Shown: positions 1 to 5,719 of the stretch, piece after piece | How the letters are laid out: every line of letters starts with the position of its first letter | Numbering within the stretch: position 1 is the stretch's first letter | Source of the DNA: Clostridia bacterium | Lineage (GTDB): Bacteria; Bacillota; Clostridia; Christensenellales; Aristaeellaceae | Assembly (NCBI GenBank): GCA_016297535.1 | Contig: JAEDGL010000071.1 | Span: 1 to 12,278, forward strand | Reading direction: 5' to 3' | Length of the DNA: 12,278 bases | Program-made: the position numbers and the translations under genes | Notes under the pieces: model-generated | The model's database searches: none | Seen by the model: the letters and a program-made list of their open reading frames with translations, nothing else | What the model was told of the DNA's origin: nothing

Positions 1-23
1 CCGAAAACTCCCCGCCAGTTTCT

Positions 24-56
24 GTCGAAAAAGATCGCGAAGCGAGCTTTTTCGAC
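24..56. repeat. REP-like palindromic repeat, copy 1
   Basis: Arms 24-38 (GTCGAAAAAGATCGC) and 42-56 (GCGAGCTTTTTCGAC) pair at 14 of 15 positions around a 3-nt loop. A closely related unit occurs at 8199-8231 in inverted orientation and a more diverged one at 2678-2712. This copy lies 44 bases beyond the stop codon of the ferritin-like gene. It has no T-tract of its own, so it is better described as a dispersed palindromic repeat than as a standard terminator. Confidence 0.7.
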
Positions 57-58
57 AC

Positions 59-94
59 GCTGAGCCGCGCACATCACCATGTACGCGGCTTAGC
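59..94 (-). terminator. Hairpin 3' of the ferritin-like gene (possible terminator)
   Basis: Arms 59-69 (GCTGAGCCGCG) and 84-94 (CGCGGCTTAGC) pair with one wobble, and an inner 4-bp stem (71-74 with 79-82) closes a CACC loop. The hairpin starts 7 bases after the minus-strand stop codon. No T-run follows on either strand, so it could be a rho-independent-like or mRNA-stabilising 3' structure. Its role as a terminator is inferred from position only. Confidence 0.4.
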
Positions 95-100
95 GATTGT

Positions 101-1366
101 TTATATGCTTGCCATTTCCGTCGCGTTTGCTTTGCGGCCTACATCCACATTATCCCTGCTGCGGTCCCTGAGTGCCTCAATGGGGTTTTTGGCCAGCTCA
201 AAACGGTAATCCTGGCCGTGGGTGCGAATGTAACGGTCGATCACGTTATGGCTTGCGACATCGGCAACATTGGCGTTGACCATGTTCTGGTAGCGGAAGA
301 AATCCGCGTCGCGTTCCAGTTTTTCCACAAAGGTATAGCTTTCGCGGCAGGCGGTCAGCTGTACCGTTTCCGCCAGCACGCTGCGCACATGATCGATATT
401 GCTTTCCAGCTTGAGCGGCGCGGGAAAATCGCCTTCGCCCACCACCTGCTGGTACGGCTTCTGTTCCTCCATCATCAGCAGCTTCGCCGCCTCGTGCAGA
501 TGGCTGATTTCAATCGTCAGCATCTGCTCCCATACGCGGCGCATTGCTTCGCAGGATTCGGTTTCGTAGCAGCTCCAATAAAGGTAGCACTCGGTGTACT
601 GATGCATCAGCAGGTTTTCCAGCCAGGTACAGTTTACATCCATCAGGCTGCCGTACTGGGAAACGTGCTGCTCCTCAATCATGCCGATTTCGCGGTAGAG
701 TGCGCGGCCCGGCGTGTTGGGATAGGCCGCGCAGACATTCATGTAGTAGTTCATGGTCTGCTGCTCGGCCGCGGTGATGATGCCCACGCACAACCGGGTC
801 TGCGGATCGGCGGTTCTGCTGTCGATGGGCCGCTTAATGGAATCAAAGGGATAGCGGTGATGCGCAATGGTGGGCCGTCCGGGCATCACTTCCGTATAGC
901 CGCCAACCAGCGTTTCGGCTCGCGTGCCCTCCTCCATATCAAGAAAATCGGCATAACGGTACAGATGGTCAAAATCCTCCAGCAGGGCAAAATTCAAGGC
1001 GTTGCGCACATGCTCGTCCGGCTCGCGCTTGGCAAGGTGCGCTGTCAGGTCTACGGCCAGCTGCTCATAGCCGATGGTATGCTCCAGCAGCGTTTCGTCA
1101 TCCGGCTTGAGCGCCGCCACCAGCTTTTGCTGCTGCTGCTCGCTGCGGCGAATCAGCGCCAAAGCGCGGCGTACGTCTCCGTTGGGGCAGTTGCGGGAAA
1201 ACTGATGCGTAAACCATACGTTTTCAAACTCCGTCCCGTTCATCAGAATAACTCGGGTGCGGGTGTAGGGATCAACGGTATGCTTGTCATAGGGGCTGGG
1301 GGTCAAAGCCTTCCAATCCATCAGGCATTCATCAATGCGCCTGGGATGTTCGTTGAATGGGTTCAA
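101..1366 (-). CDS. Ferritin-like (putative di-iron) protein of unknown function
   Basis: A 421-residue soluble, strongly helical protein, with no signal peptide or membrane segment seen. Numbered from the chosen TTG start, it carries metal-type half-sites in the ferritin order: E101 with D131xxH134, E201 with E231xxH234, and E259 with E286xxH289. A four-helix di-iron bundle needs E, ExxH, E, ExxH; this protein has three such pairs, so it may hold one complete bundle plus an extra half-site. Ferritin-like proteins bind or oxidise iron or detoxify peroxide, but I recognise no specific family here. The start is TTG at 1366: AGGAGGG lies 6 bases upstream, whereas the upstream in-frame ATG at 1411 has no ribosome site and falls upstream of a candidate -10 box. 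It is transcribed away from the epimerase gene. The fold call rests on motif spacing only. Confidence 0.5.
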   Translation of the reverse strand: MNPFNEHPRRIDECLMDWKALTPSPYDKHTVDPYTRTRVILMNGTEFENVWFTHQFSRNCPNGDVRRALALIRRSEQQQQKLVAALKPDDETLLEHTIGYEQLAVDLTAHLAKREPDEHVRNALNFALLEDFDHLYRYADFLDMEEGTRAETLVGGYTEVMPGRPTIAHHRYPFDSIKRPIDSRTADPQTRLCVGIITAAEQQTMNYYMNVCAAYPNTPGRALYREIGMIEEQHVSQYGSLMDVNCTWLENLLMHQYTECYLYWSCYETESCEAMRRVWEQMLTIEISHLHEAAKLLMMEEQKPYQQVVGEGDFPAPLKLESNIDHVRSVLAETVQLTACRESYTFVEKLERDADFFRYQNMVNANVADVASHNVIDRYIRTHGQDYRFELAKNPIEALRDRSRDNVDVGRKANATEMASI

Positions 1367-1372
1367 TGCGTT

Positions 1373-1379
1373 CCCTCCT
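1373..1379 (-). promoter_or_regulatory. Ribosome binding site deciding a TTG start
   Basis: AGGAGGG on the minus strand is 6 bases upstream of an in-frame TTG (1364-1366). No comparable sequence precedes the in-frame ATG at 1409-1411, so the TTG is preferred as the start of the ferritin-like gene. Confidence 0.75.
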
Positions 1380-1400
1380 GTCGGATTCGTTTTCACGCTT

Positions 1401-1429
1401 AGTATGCGCATCCAACAGTTGGATATACT
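1401..1429. promoter_or_regulatory. Mirrored divergent -10 boxes around a 15-bp palindrome
   Basis: The perfect palindrome ATCCAACAGTTGGAT (1410-1424) is flanked by AGTAT (1401-1405) and ATACT (1425-1429), which are also inverted. Read on the plus strand, TATACT (1424-1429) is a good -10 box for the epimerase gene. Read on the minus strand, CATACT (1406-1401) is a candidate -10 for the ferritin-like gene. The boxes are exactly 17 bases apart, so each occupies the -35 position of the other. Neither promoter has a consensus -35, which suggests activator dependence or a repressor on the palindrome. Function is inferred. Confidence 0.45.
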
Positions 1430-1474
1430 TTGAAAAAAAGGCAGGGAAAGAACGTCTTCGTCACGAATGTTTGA

Positions 1475-1490
1475 CAGTAGGATTCTACTG
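1475..1490 (+). promoter_or_regulatory. Short hairpin or operator before the epimerase ribosome site
   Basis: CAGTAG (1475-1480) and CTACTG (1485-1490) form a perfect 6-bp dyad with a GATT spacer, directly before the AAAAAGGAG ribosome site (1492-1500) of the epimerase gene. It could be an operator or a leader hairpin that affects ribosome access. The overlapping TTGACA (1471-1476) has no -10 at a usable distance. Confidence 0.3.
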
Positions 1491-1510
1491 CAAAAAGGAG
1501 AGCTTCAAAA

Positions 1511-2392
1511 ATGTTTACACTGAATTACGAAGGCGCTGAAATGAAAATAACCAACCCGGGTGCGGAGCTGCGCTCCTTCCGCGCGGCGGACGGCCGCGAA
1601 TGGATGTGGCAGAGCGATCCCGAGGTGTGGAAGGGCTGCTCGCCCGTGCTGTTTCCGGCCATTGGCGCGCTCAAGGATGGAGGAGCAACCATCGGCGGCA
1701 CGTTTTATGCCATTCCCCGTCACGGCTTTGCCCGCGGGCTGGATTTTGAGGTAGCAGAGCAGGGGCCGGATTTTATCAGCTTTATGCTCAGGGAGAACGA
1801 AGAAACCAAAAAGGTGTTTCCGTTTGCGTTTGCGCTGATCGTTACCCACCGCTTTCTCAAAAACGGCTTTGAAACCCGCTTTACGGTGGAAAACCATTCC
1901 TCCCGCGAAATGCCGTTTCTTCTTGGGGGGCACCCGGGCTTCATCTGCCCCATGAAGGAGGGAGAACGCTTTGAGGATTACATCCTGCGCTTTGAAAAGC
2001 CGGAAACCTGCGGCAACACCCTGTGCGACGGCCCCGGGCACACGCTGACCACAGCCGCGCCGGTGGATCTTGGGGATGATGGACGCACCCTCTGCCTGCG
2101 CTACAACGATTTTGACCGGATGGATACCTTTATTTTTTCCGGCCTGAACAGCCGCAGGGTGGATCTTGTGCACGGTCAAACCGGCAAGGGCCTGCGATTC
2201 AGCTTTGATATGGATGTGCTGGCCATCTGGACCAGCCCGGGCAAGCATGCGCCCTATCTGTGCATTGAGCCGTGGCAGGGCGGCCCCGCCTACGCCAACG
2301 AAACCGGGCGTTTTGAGGACAAGCCCTTCCACGTTTCCCTTGGCGTGGGACAGGCCTACAGCTGTGGCTACCGGGTGGAAGAACTGGGATGA
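1511..2392 (+). CDS. Aldose 1-epimerase family protein (LacX/GalM-like)
   Basis: A 293-residue cytoplasmic protein of the galactose-mutarotase-like beta-sandwich superfamily, which interconverts alpha and beta anomers of aldoses. Supporting motifs are RHGFAR (residues 70-75), GGHPGF (139-144) with H141 as the likely acid, and IEPWQG (252-257) with E253 as the likely base. About 290 residues is typical of the LacX-type branch, shorter than GalM proper (about 340). The ATG at 1511 follows AAAAAGGAG at 1492-1500 with 10-base spacing; a second in-frame ATG ten codons on has weaker support. The gene is a single transcription unit, divergent from the ferritin-like gene and convergent with the aldo/keto reductase. 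The sugar, or sugar phosphate, substrate cannot be read from the sequence. Confidence 0.85.
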   Translation: MFTLNYEGAEMKITNPGAELRSFRAADGREWMWQSDPEVWKGCSPVLFPAIGALKDGGATIGGTFYAIPRHGFARGLDFEVAEQGPDFISFMLRENEETKKVFPFAFALIVTHRFLKNGFETRFTVENHSSREMPFLLGGHPGFICPMKEGERFEDYILRFEKPETCGNTLCDGPGHTLTTAAPVDLGDDGRTLCLRYNDFDRMDTFIFSGLNSRRVDLVHGQTGKGLRFSFDMDVLAIWTSPGKHAPYLCIEPWQGGPAYANETGRFEDKPFHVSLGVGQAYSCGYRVEELG

Positions 2393-2423
2393 TCGTCTGC
2401 TGAACGGGCTCTTTGACAGGCAA

Positions 2424-2458
2424 ACACGCCCGGCATTCGTCGCGAATGCCGGGCGTGT
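2424..2458. terminator. 16-bp perfect hairpin after the epimerase gene, copy A of a duplicated element
   Basis: Arms 2424-2439 (ACACGCCCGGCATTCG) and 2443-2458 are perfectly complementary around a TCG loop, 31 bases after the epimerase stop codon. The same 35 bases, loop included, recur at 8410-8444. This copy has no T-run on the plus strand, so intrinsic termination would be weak. It may act as a 3' stabiliser or be a mobile repeat. Confidence 0.6.
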
Positions 2459-2464
2459 CAGACT

Positions 2465-2712
2465 GTCGAAAAACCTTATAGGGAGTTATCAGAGGGGCCC
2501 AACCCCCTCCGACTCTGGTGCGTTTCGTACGGTTTTGCCGAAAGCATTTCTGCCAGGAACTGACGGAAATGCTCGCCGCTGGCGAGCTTCAGGCTGTCAA
2601 TAAACCCTCTGGAAGGAGTCCAGACACCATTTTTCCGCCCGGCGAGCCGTAGGCAAGTGGGCAAATGATGCATTCCCGTCGGAAAAGATCACCTCAGGCG
2701 AACTTTTTCGAC
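2465..2712. repeat. Gene-free repeat island with inverted ends (MITE-like)
   Basis: This 248-bp block fills most of the convergent gap 2393-2726. It begins with GTCGAAAAA (2465-2473) and ends with its exact inverse TTTTTCGAC (2704-2712). Inside are small hairpins: GAGGGG/CCCCTC (2492-2497 with 2504-2509), GCATTTC/GAAATGC near 2544-2572, and GCTCGCC/GGCGAGC (2571-2577 with 2581-2587). The right end is itself a REP-like palindrome. A 65-codon minus-strand frame (2476-2673) crosses it but has no convincing ribosome site. The block resembles a miniature non-coding mobile element; no target-site duplication is obvious. Confidence 0.45.
2678..2712. repeat. REP-like palindromic repeat, copy 2 (diverged)
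   Basis: GTCGGAAAAGATC (2678-2690) pairs with GGCGAACTTTTTCGAC (2697-2712) with two mismatches and one wobble. The arms match those of the copy at 24-56 but the loop is longer. It lies 14 bases beyond the stop codon of the aldo/keto reductase gene on the minus strand. Confidence 0.6.
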
Positions 2713-2726
2713 GATCTGTTTCTTTG

Positions 2727-3908
2727 TCAGCCCTTGAGCTTTTTGGCGGCTTCCTCGCGCTCACGGCAGATTTGCGCCCAGCTGGGGCTTTGCGCCAGCA
2801 GCCTGACCATGGCGTGCATTTCGCCGGGAATGTCGATGTGCTGCGGGCAGATGCGCGTGCACTTGCCGCAGGCAATGCAGGCGCTGGGACGCTTGTTTTC
2901 GGGCAGCGCGTCAACGCGCATGCCGATGTTCATGGCCGGGGCAAAGCGCAGCTCGTTATCAATGGACAGCAGGAAGGGAATATCCAGTCCCATCGGGCAG
3001 CCCGCCACGCAATAGCGGCAGGCGGTGCAGGGAACGGAGTTCTTCATGCCCTCCGCCACCTCCAGAAGGGCGGCGTTTTCCTGCTGCGTAAGGGGAGCGG
3101 CGCTTTCGAAAATGCGCACATTTTCCATCAGCTGCTCCATGGTGCTCATACCGCTGAGAATGACGTTGACATTTTCCACTCCCTGCAGCCAGCGGAAGGC
3201 CCACTCAGCAGGCGTTGCGGAGGGGCGGAACGCGGCCAGCTTTTTCCTATCTGTATCACTCAGCTTTGCCAGCTTTCCGCCACGCACGGGCTCCATCACC
3301 CAGATGGGAATGTGGCGCCTGCCAAGCAGCTCGCACTTGGCTTTTGCGTTTTGCAGCGTCCAGTCCAGATAGTTCAGCTGAATCTGGCAAAACTCCATCT
3401 GATCGCCGTACTGATCCAGAAAGGTTTCCACGGTGGCGGGCGATGCGTGGGTGGAAAAACCCAAGTGACGGATACGTCCCAGCTTTTTCTGCTGCACAAA
3501 GTAATCCACAATGCCCCATTTGGGATCGGTGTAAGCGGGCATGGCCAGCTCGCAGACATTGTGCAGCAGGTAAAAGTCAAAATACTCCACGTTGCATTTT
3601 TTCAGCTGATCTTCAAAGATCGCGGCGGGATCATAGCTGGAAGCCAGCTGATGACCGGGATACTTGTCCGCCAGGTAGTAGCTTTCGCGCGGATATTTTT
3701 GGAGCAGGCGGCTGATGACAACCTCGGACATGCCCCCGTGATAGGGATAGGCCGTGTCAAAGTAGTTCAGGCCATGCGCCATGGCATAGTCCACCATTTT
3801 TTCGGTTTGCGCCTCGTCAATGGTGCTGGTGCCTTCCACCAGCGGCAGGCGCATGGCGCCAAAGCCCAGCAGGGGCAGCTTTTGGCCCTGAAAATCCGTT
3901 TGAATCAT
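2727..3908 (-). CDS. Aldo/keto reductase with C-terminal 2x[4Fe-4S] ferredoxin domain
   Basis: A 393-residue protein with an N-terminal aldo/keto reductase TIM barrel (about 1-280) and a C-terminal ferredoxin-like segment. The catalytic tetrad is visible as D51, Y56 (in DTAYPYHGG), K82 (ADKYPG) and H116 (LLHNV). Two cluster motifs follow: C294xxC297xxC300xxxC304P and C344xxC347xxC350xxxC354P, each expected to bind a 4Fe-4S cluster. This architecture is common in anaerobic Firmicutes and implies electron exchange between NAD(P)H or ferredoxin and a carbonyl substrate; the substrate is unknown. The start is the ATG at 3908 with AGGAGG upstream. A longer reading frame to 4109 exists, but that extension is out-of-frame kinase sequence. 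The ATG overlaps the stop of the upstream kinase gene (ATGA, 3908-3905), so the two are translationally coupled. Confidence 0.9.
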   Translation of the reverse strand: MIQTDFQGQKLPLLGFGAMRLPLVEGTSTIDEAQTEKMVDYAMAHGLNYFDTAYPYHGGMSEVVISRLLQKYPRESYYLADKYPGHQLASSYDPAAIFEDQLKKCNVEYFDFYLLHNVCELAMPAYTDPKWGIVDYFVQQKKLGRIRHLGFSTHASPATVETFLDQYGDQMEFCQIQLNYLDWTLQNAKAKCELLGRRHIPIWVMEPVRGGKLAKLSDTDRKKLAAFRPSATPAEWAFRWLQGVENVNVILSGMSTMEQLMENVRIFESAAPLTQQENAALLEVAEGMKNSVPCTACRYCVAGCPMGLDIPFLLSIDNELRFAPAMNIGMRVDALPENKRPSACIACGKCTRICPQHIDIPGEMHAMVRLLAQSPSWAQICREREEAAKKLKG

Positions 3909-4411
3909 GAGTGTTCCTCCTTTAGCCTGTTTACCAGCAGCGCTACGGTCTGTTCCACATCCAGCCCGTCGGCCTCCACGATGATCTGCCCCCAGCGGTG
4001 ATAGTACGGCTGGCGCAGCTCGTAGAGATCGCGCAGCGTCTGTCCCTTCTGGAGGGTGATGCCGCGCGTGGCGATGTTGTGCAGGCGGCTTTCGATGGTT
4101 TGGTAGCACAGCTTGATAAACACAATCGTTCCGCTTTGCGAAAGATGCTCCATGGCGCGCTCTTCCAGCGCTACCGAGCCGCCGGTGGCAATCACGGTGC
4201 GATCCGGCTTAAGCTGGCAGATGCAGTTTTCCTCCGCCTGTGAAAAGCCTTCTGTACCCAGCTCGTCCACCAGCTGTTGCAGGGGCTTGCCGTACTGGTT
4301 TTGCATTACCAGATCCGTATCCACAAAATCCATCTGCAGCGCCTTGGCCAGCAGCACGCCCAGCGTGCTTTTGCCGCAGCCCGGCATGCCGATCAATACC
4401 ACATTCGCCAT
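3905..4411 (-). CDS. Shikimate-kinase-like P-loop kinase
   Basis: A 168-residue cytoplasmic kinase of the AroK/shikimate kinase fold. It shows Walker A GMPGCGKS (8-15), the DTD motif (31-33), the substrate-binding ATGGS (75-79), the lid arginine R116 and R133 in ELRQPYY. AroK phosphorylates shikimate at the 3-OH in the chorismate pathway. The usual FRxxE arginine that holds the shikimate carboxylate is serine here (F56-S57-Q-A-E60). I therefore annotate by family and do not assign aroK. There are no other aromatic-pathway genes in the window, and the partner is an aldo/keto reductase. The ATG at 4411 is preceded by GGAGG; its promoter is the TATAAT at 4449-4444. Confidence 0.75.
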   Translation of the reverse strand: MANVVLIGMPGCGKSTLGVLLAKALQMDFVDTDLVMQNQYGKPLQQLVDELGTEGFSQAEENCICQLKPDRTVIATGGSVALEERAMEHLSQSGTIVFIKLCYQTIESRLHNIATRGITLQKGQTLRDLYELRQPYYHRWGQIIVEADGLDVEQTVALLVNRLKEEHS

Positions 4412-4441
4412 GAAAGATCCTCCGTCTTCTTTTGGATGGAG

Positions 4442-4478
4442 TGATTATACCACAGAAAAGCAAACTGTGATATAATCA
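4442..4478. promoter_or_regulatory. Divergent extended -10 promoters on a 14-bp inverted repeat
   Basis: Arms 4442-4455 and 4465-4478 are inverted repeats matching at 13 of 14 positions around a 9-base centre (AAAAGCAAA). Each arm holds a consensus extended -10, TGnTATAAT: minus strand 4452-4444 for the kinase/reductase pair, and plus strand 4468-4476 for the methyltransferase run. Neither has a consensus -35, which fits extended -10 promoters. Expected start sites are near 4437 (minus) and 4483 (plus). RNA polymerase on one would block the other, and the dyad could also bind a regulator. The -10 boxes are read directly; regulation is inferred. Confidence 0.75.
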
Positions 4479-4509
4479 ATTTGAGATTTCCAGCAGGGGG
4501 TTGGGTTTG

Positions 4510-5682
4510 ATGGCAAACGTCTATCTGGCAAAAAACAGGGAGCAGCGGGTGCTTGGCGGTCATCCATGGGTATTTCGCAGCGATATCGAATCGGTCGAGG
4601 GTGCGCATGCGCCCGGCGGTGTGGTGCGTGTAATGAGCAGCCGCCACAAATTTCTGGGCATGGCTGTGTATAATCCGCAGTCGCAGATCAGCCTGCGCAT
4701 GCTCAGCCGCAGGGACGAGAGCATTCATGCCGGGTGGATTCACCAGCGGGTGAAGCGGGCGATTGACTATCGCCGCCACTTTGCGGATTTGAAATCCTGC
4801 CGTCTTTTGTTTGCCGAAAGCGACGGACTGCCCGCCGTAATCGCCGACGCCTTTGGCGATGTGATTGTTCTGCAGGTGCTGTGCCTTGGCATGGAGCGCT
4901 TCAAGCAGGATATTGTGGATGCGCTGGTGGAGGAGCTGCATCCCAAGGGCATCTGGGAGCGCAGCGATGTGCCCGTGCGTGAGCTGGAGGGCCTGGAGCA
5001 GACCACGGGCCTTCTCTACGGCGAGGTGCCGGACAGGGTGGAAATGGTGGAAAACGGCGTGCACTTCTGGGTGGATGTCAAGGAAGGGCAGAAGACGGGC
5101 TTCTTTCTGGATCAGAAGGAAAACCGCGCCGCCATCGCGCCCTTTGTGAAGGGCGCGCGCGTGCTTGACTGCTTTACCCATACGGGCAGCTTTGCGCTGC
5201 ATGCCGGATTCTACGGCGCCAGGGAAGTAACCGGCGTGGACATCAGCGAGTATGCCTGCGAGTGCGCGGCCGAAAACGCGCGCCTCAACGGGCTGGAAAA
5301 CGTTGTCCGCTTTGAGTGCGCCAACGCCTTTGATTATCTGCGCGCCGCGCAGGACGCGCACGAGTCGTTTGACGTGGTCATTCTGGATCCGCCCGCATTT
5401 ACCAAAACCCGCTCCGCCGTGGAAGGCGCGCTGCGCGGGTACAAGGAGATCAACCTGCGCGGTATGAAGCTGGTCCGGGACGGGGGCTTTCTGGTTACCT
5501 GCTCATGCAGCCAGCACGTTACGCCGGATTTGTTCCATCAGATGATTCTGGACGCGCAGAAGGACGCCCGCGTCCAGCTGCGTCAGGTGGAGTGGCGCAC
5601 GCAGGCAAAGGATCACCCCATCCTGCCCGCCGCGCCGGAAACGCAGTATCTCAAATGCGGCATCTATCAGGTGTTCCGTTAA
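4510..5682 (+). CDS. rlmI: Class I rRNA large-subunit methyltransferase, RlmI family
   Basis: A 390-residue SAM-dependent methyltransferase with an N-terminal PUA-type RNA-binding domain (about 1-80, including GGHPWVF) and a C-terminal Rossmann methyltransferase domain. Motifs are KTGFFLDQKENR (195-206), the SAM-binding VLDCFTHTGSF (218-228), DPPAFTKT (293-300) and the cysteine motif CSCS (331-334). E. coli RlmI makes m5C1962 in 23S rRNA; in Firmicutes homologues the exact target is inferred. The length matches the family (about 390-396). The ATG at 4510 is chosen over the TTG at 4501 because a G-run (4495-4500) sits about 9 bases upstream. It is followed after 37 bases by the TetM-like GTPase, so both probably share the 4471 promoter, giving a small ribosome-related unit. 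Confidence 0.88.
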   Translation: MANVYLAKNREQRVLGGHPWVFRSDIESVEGAHAPGGVVRVMSSRHKFLGMAVYNPQSQISLRMLSRRDESIHAGWIHQRVKRAIDYRRHFADLKSCRLLFAESDGLPAVIADAFGDVIVLQVLCLGMERFKQDIVDALVEELHPKGIWERSDVPVRELEGLEQTTGLLYGEVPDRVEMVENGVHFWVDVKEGQKTGFFLDQKENRAAIAPFVKGARVLDCFTHTGSFALHAGFYGAREVTGVDISEYACECAAENARLNGLENVVRFECANAFDYLRAAQDAHESFDVVILDPPAFTKTRSAVEGALRGYKEINLRGMKLVRDGGFLVTCSCSQHVTPDLFHQMILDAQKDARVQLRQVEWRTQAKDHPILPAAPETQYLKCGIYQVFR

Positions 5683-5719
5683 GGCTTCTGGACGATTGAC
5701 CCGAGAGGAGCGGTTTCCC

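Noticed and set aside
218..1402. Long plus-strand open frame opposite the ferritin-like gene
   Set aside because: Low-complexity composition rich in His, Gln and Ala, no ribosome site and no family features. It is an antisense shadow of the minus-strand gene.
1471..1476. TTGACA as a -35 box for the epimerase gene
   Set aside because: No -10-like sequence at 16-18 bases; that position is the ribosome binding site.
2424..2458. Reading the repeated hairpins as a CRISPR array
   Set aside because: The copies are isolated and kilobases apart, with no regular spacers and no cas genes.
2476..2673. 65-codon minus-strand frame in the repeat island
   Set aside because: No usable ribosome site; it crosses several hairpins and has no recognisable family. 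Kept only as part of the repeat description.
2724..4001. Long plus-strand open frame opposite the aldo/keto reductase
   Set aside because: The minus-strand product has an intact catalytic tetrad and eight cluster cysteines. The plus-strand frame is a GC-rich shadow.
3909..4109. 67-residue N-terminal extension of the aldo/keto reductase frame
   Set aside because: It overlaps the kinase gene in another frame and is Arg/Pro/His-rich. The ATG at 3908 has AGGAGG and begins the family's usual N-terminus.
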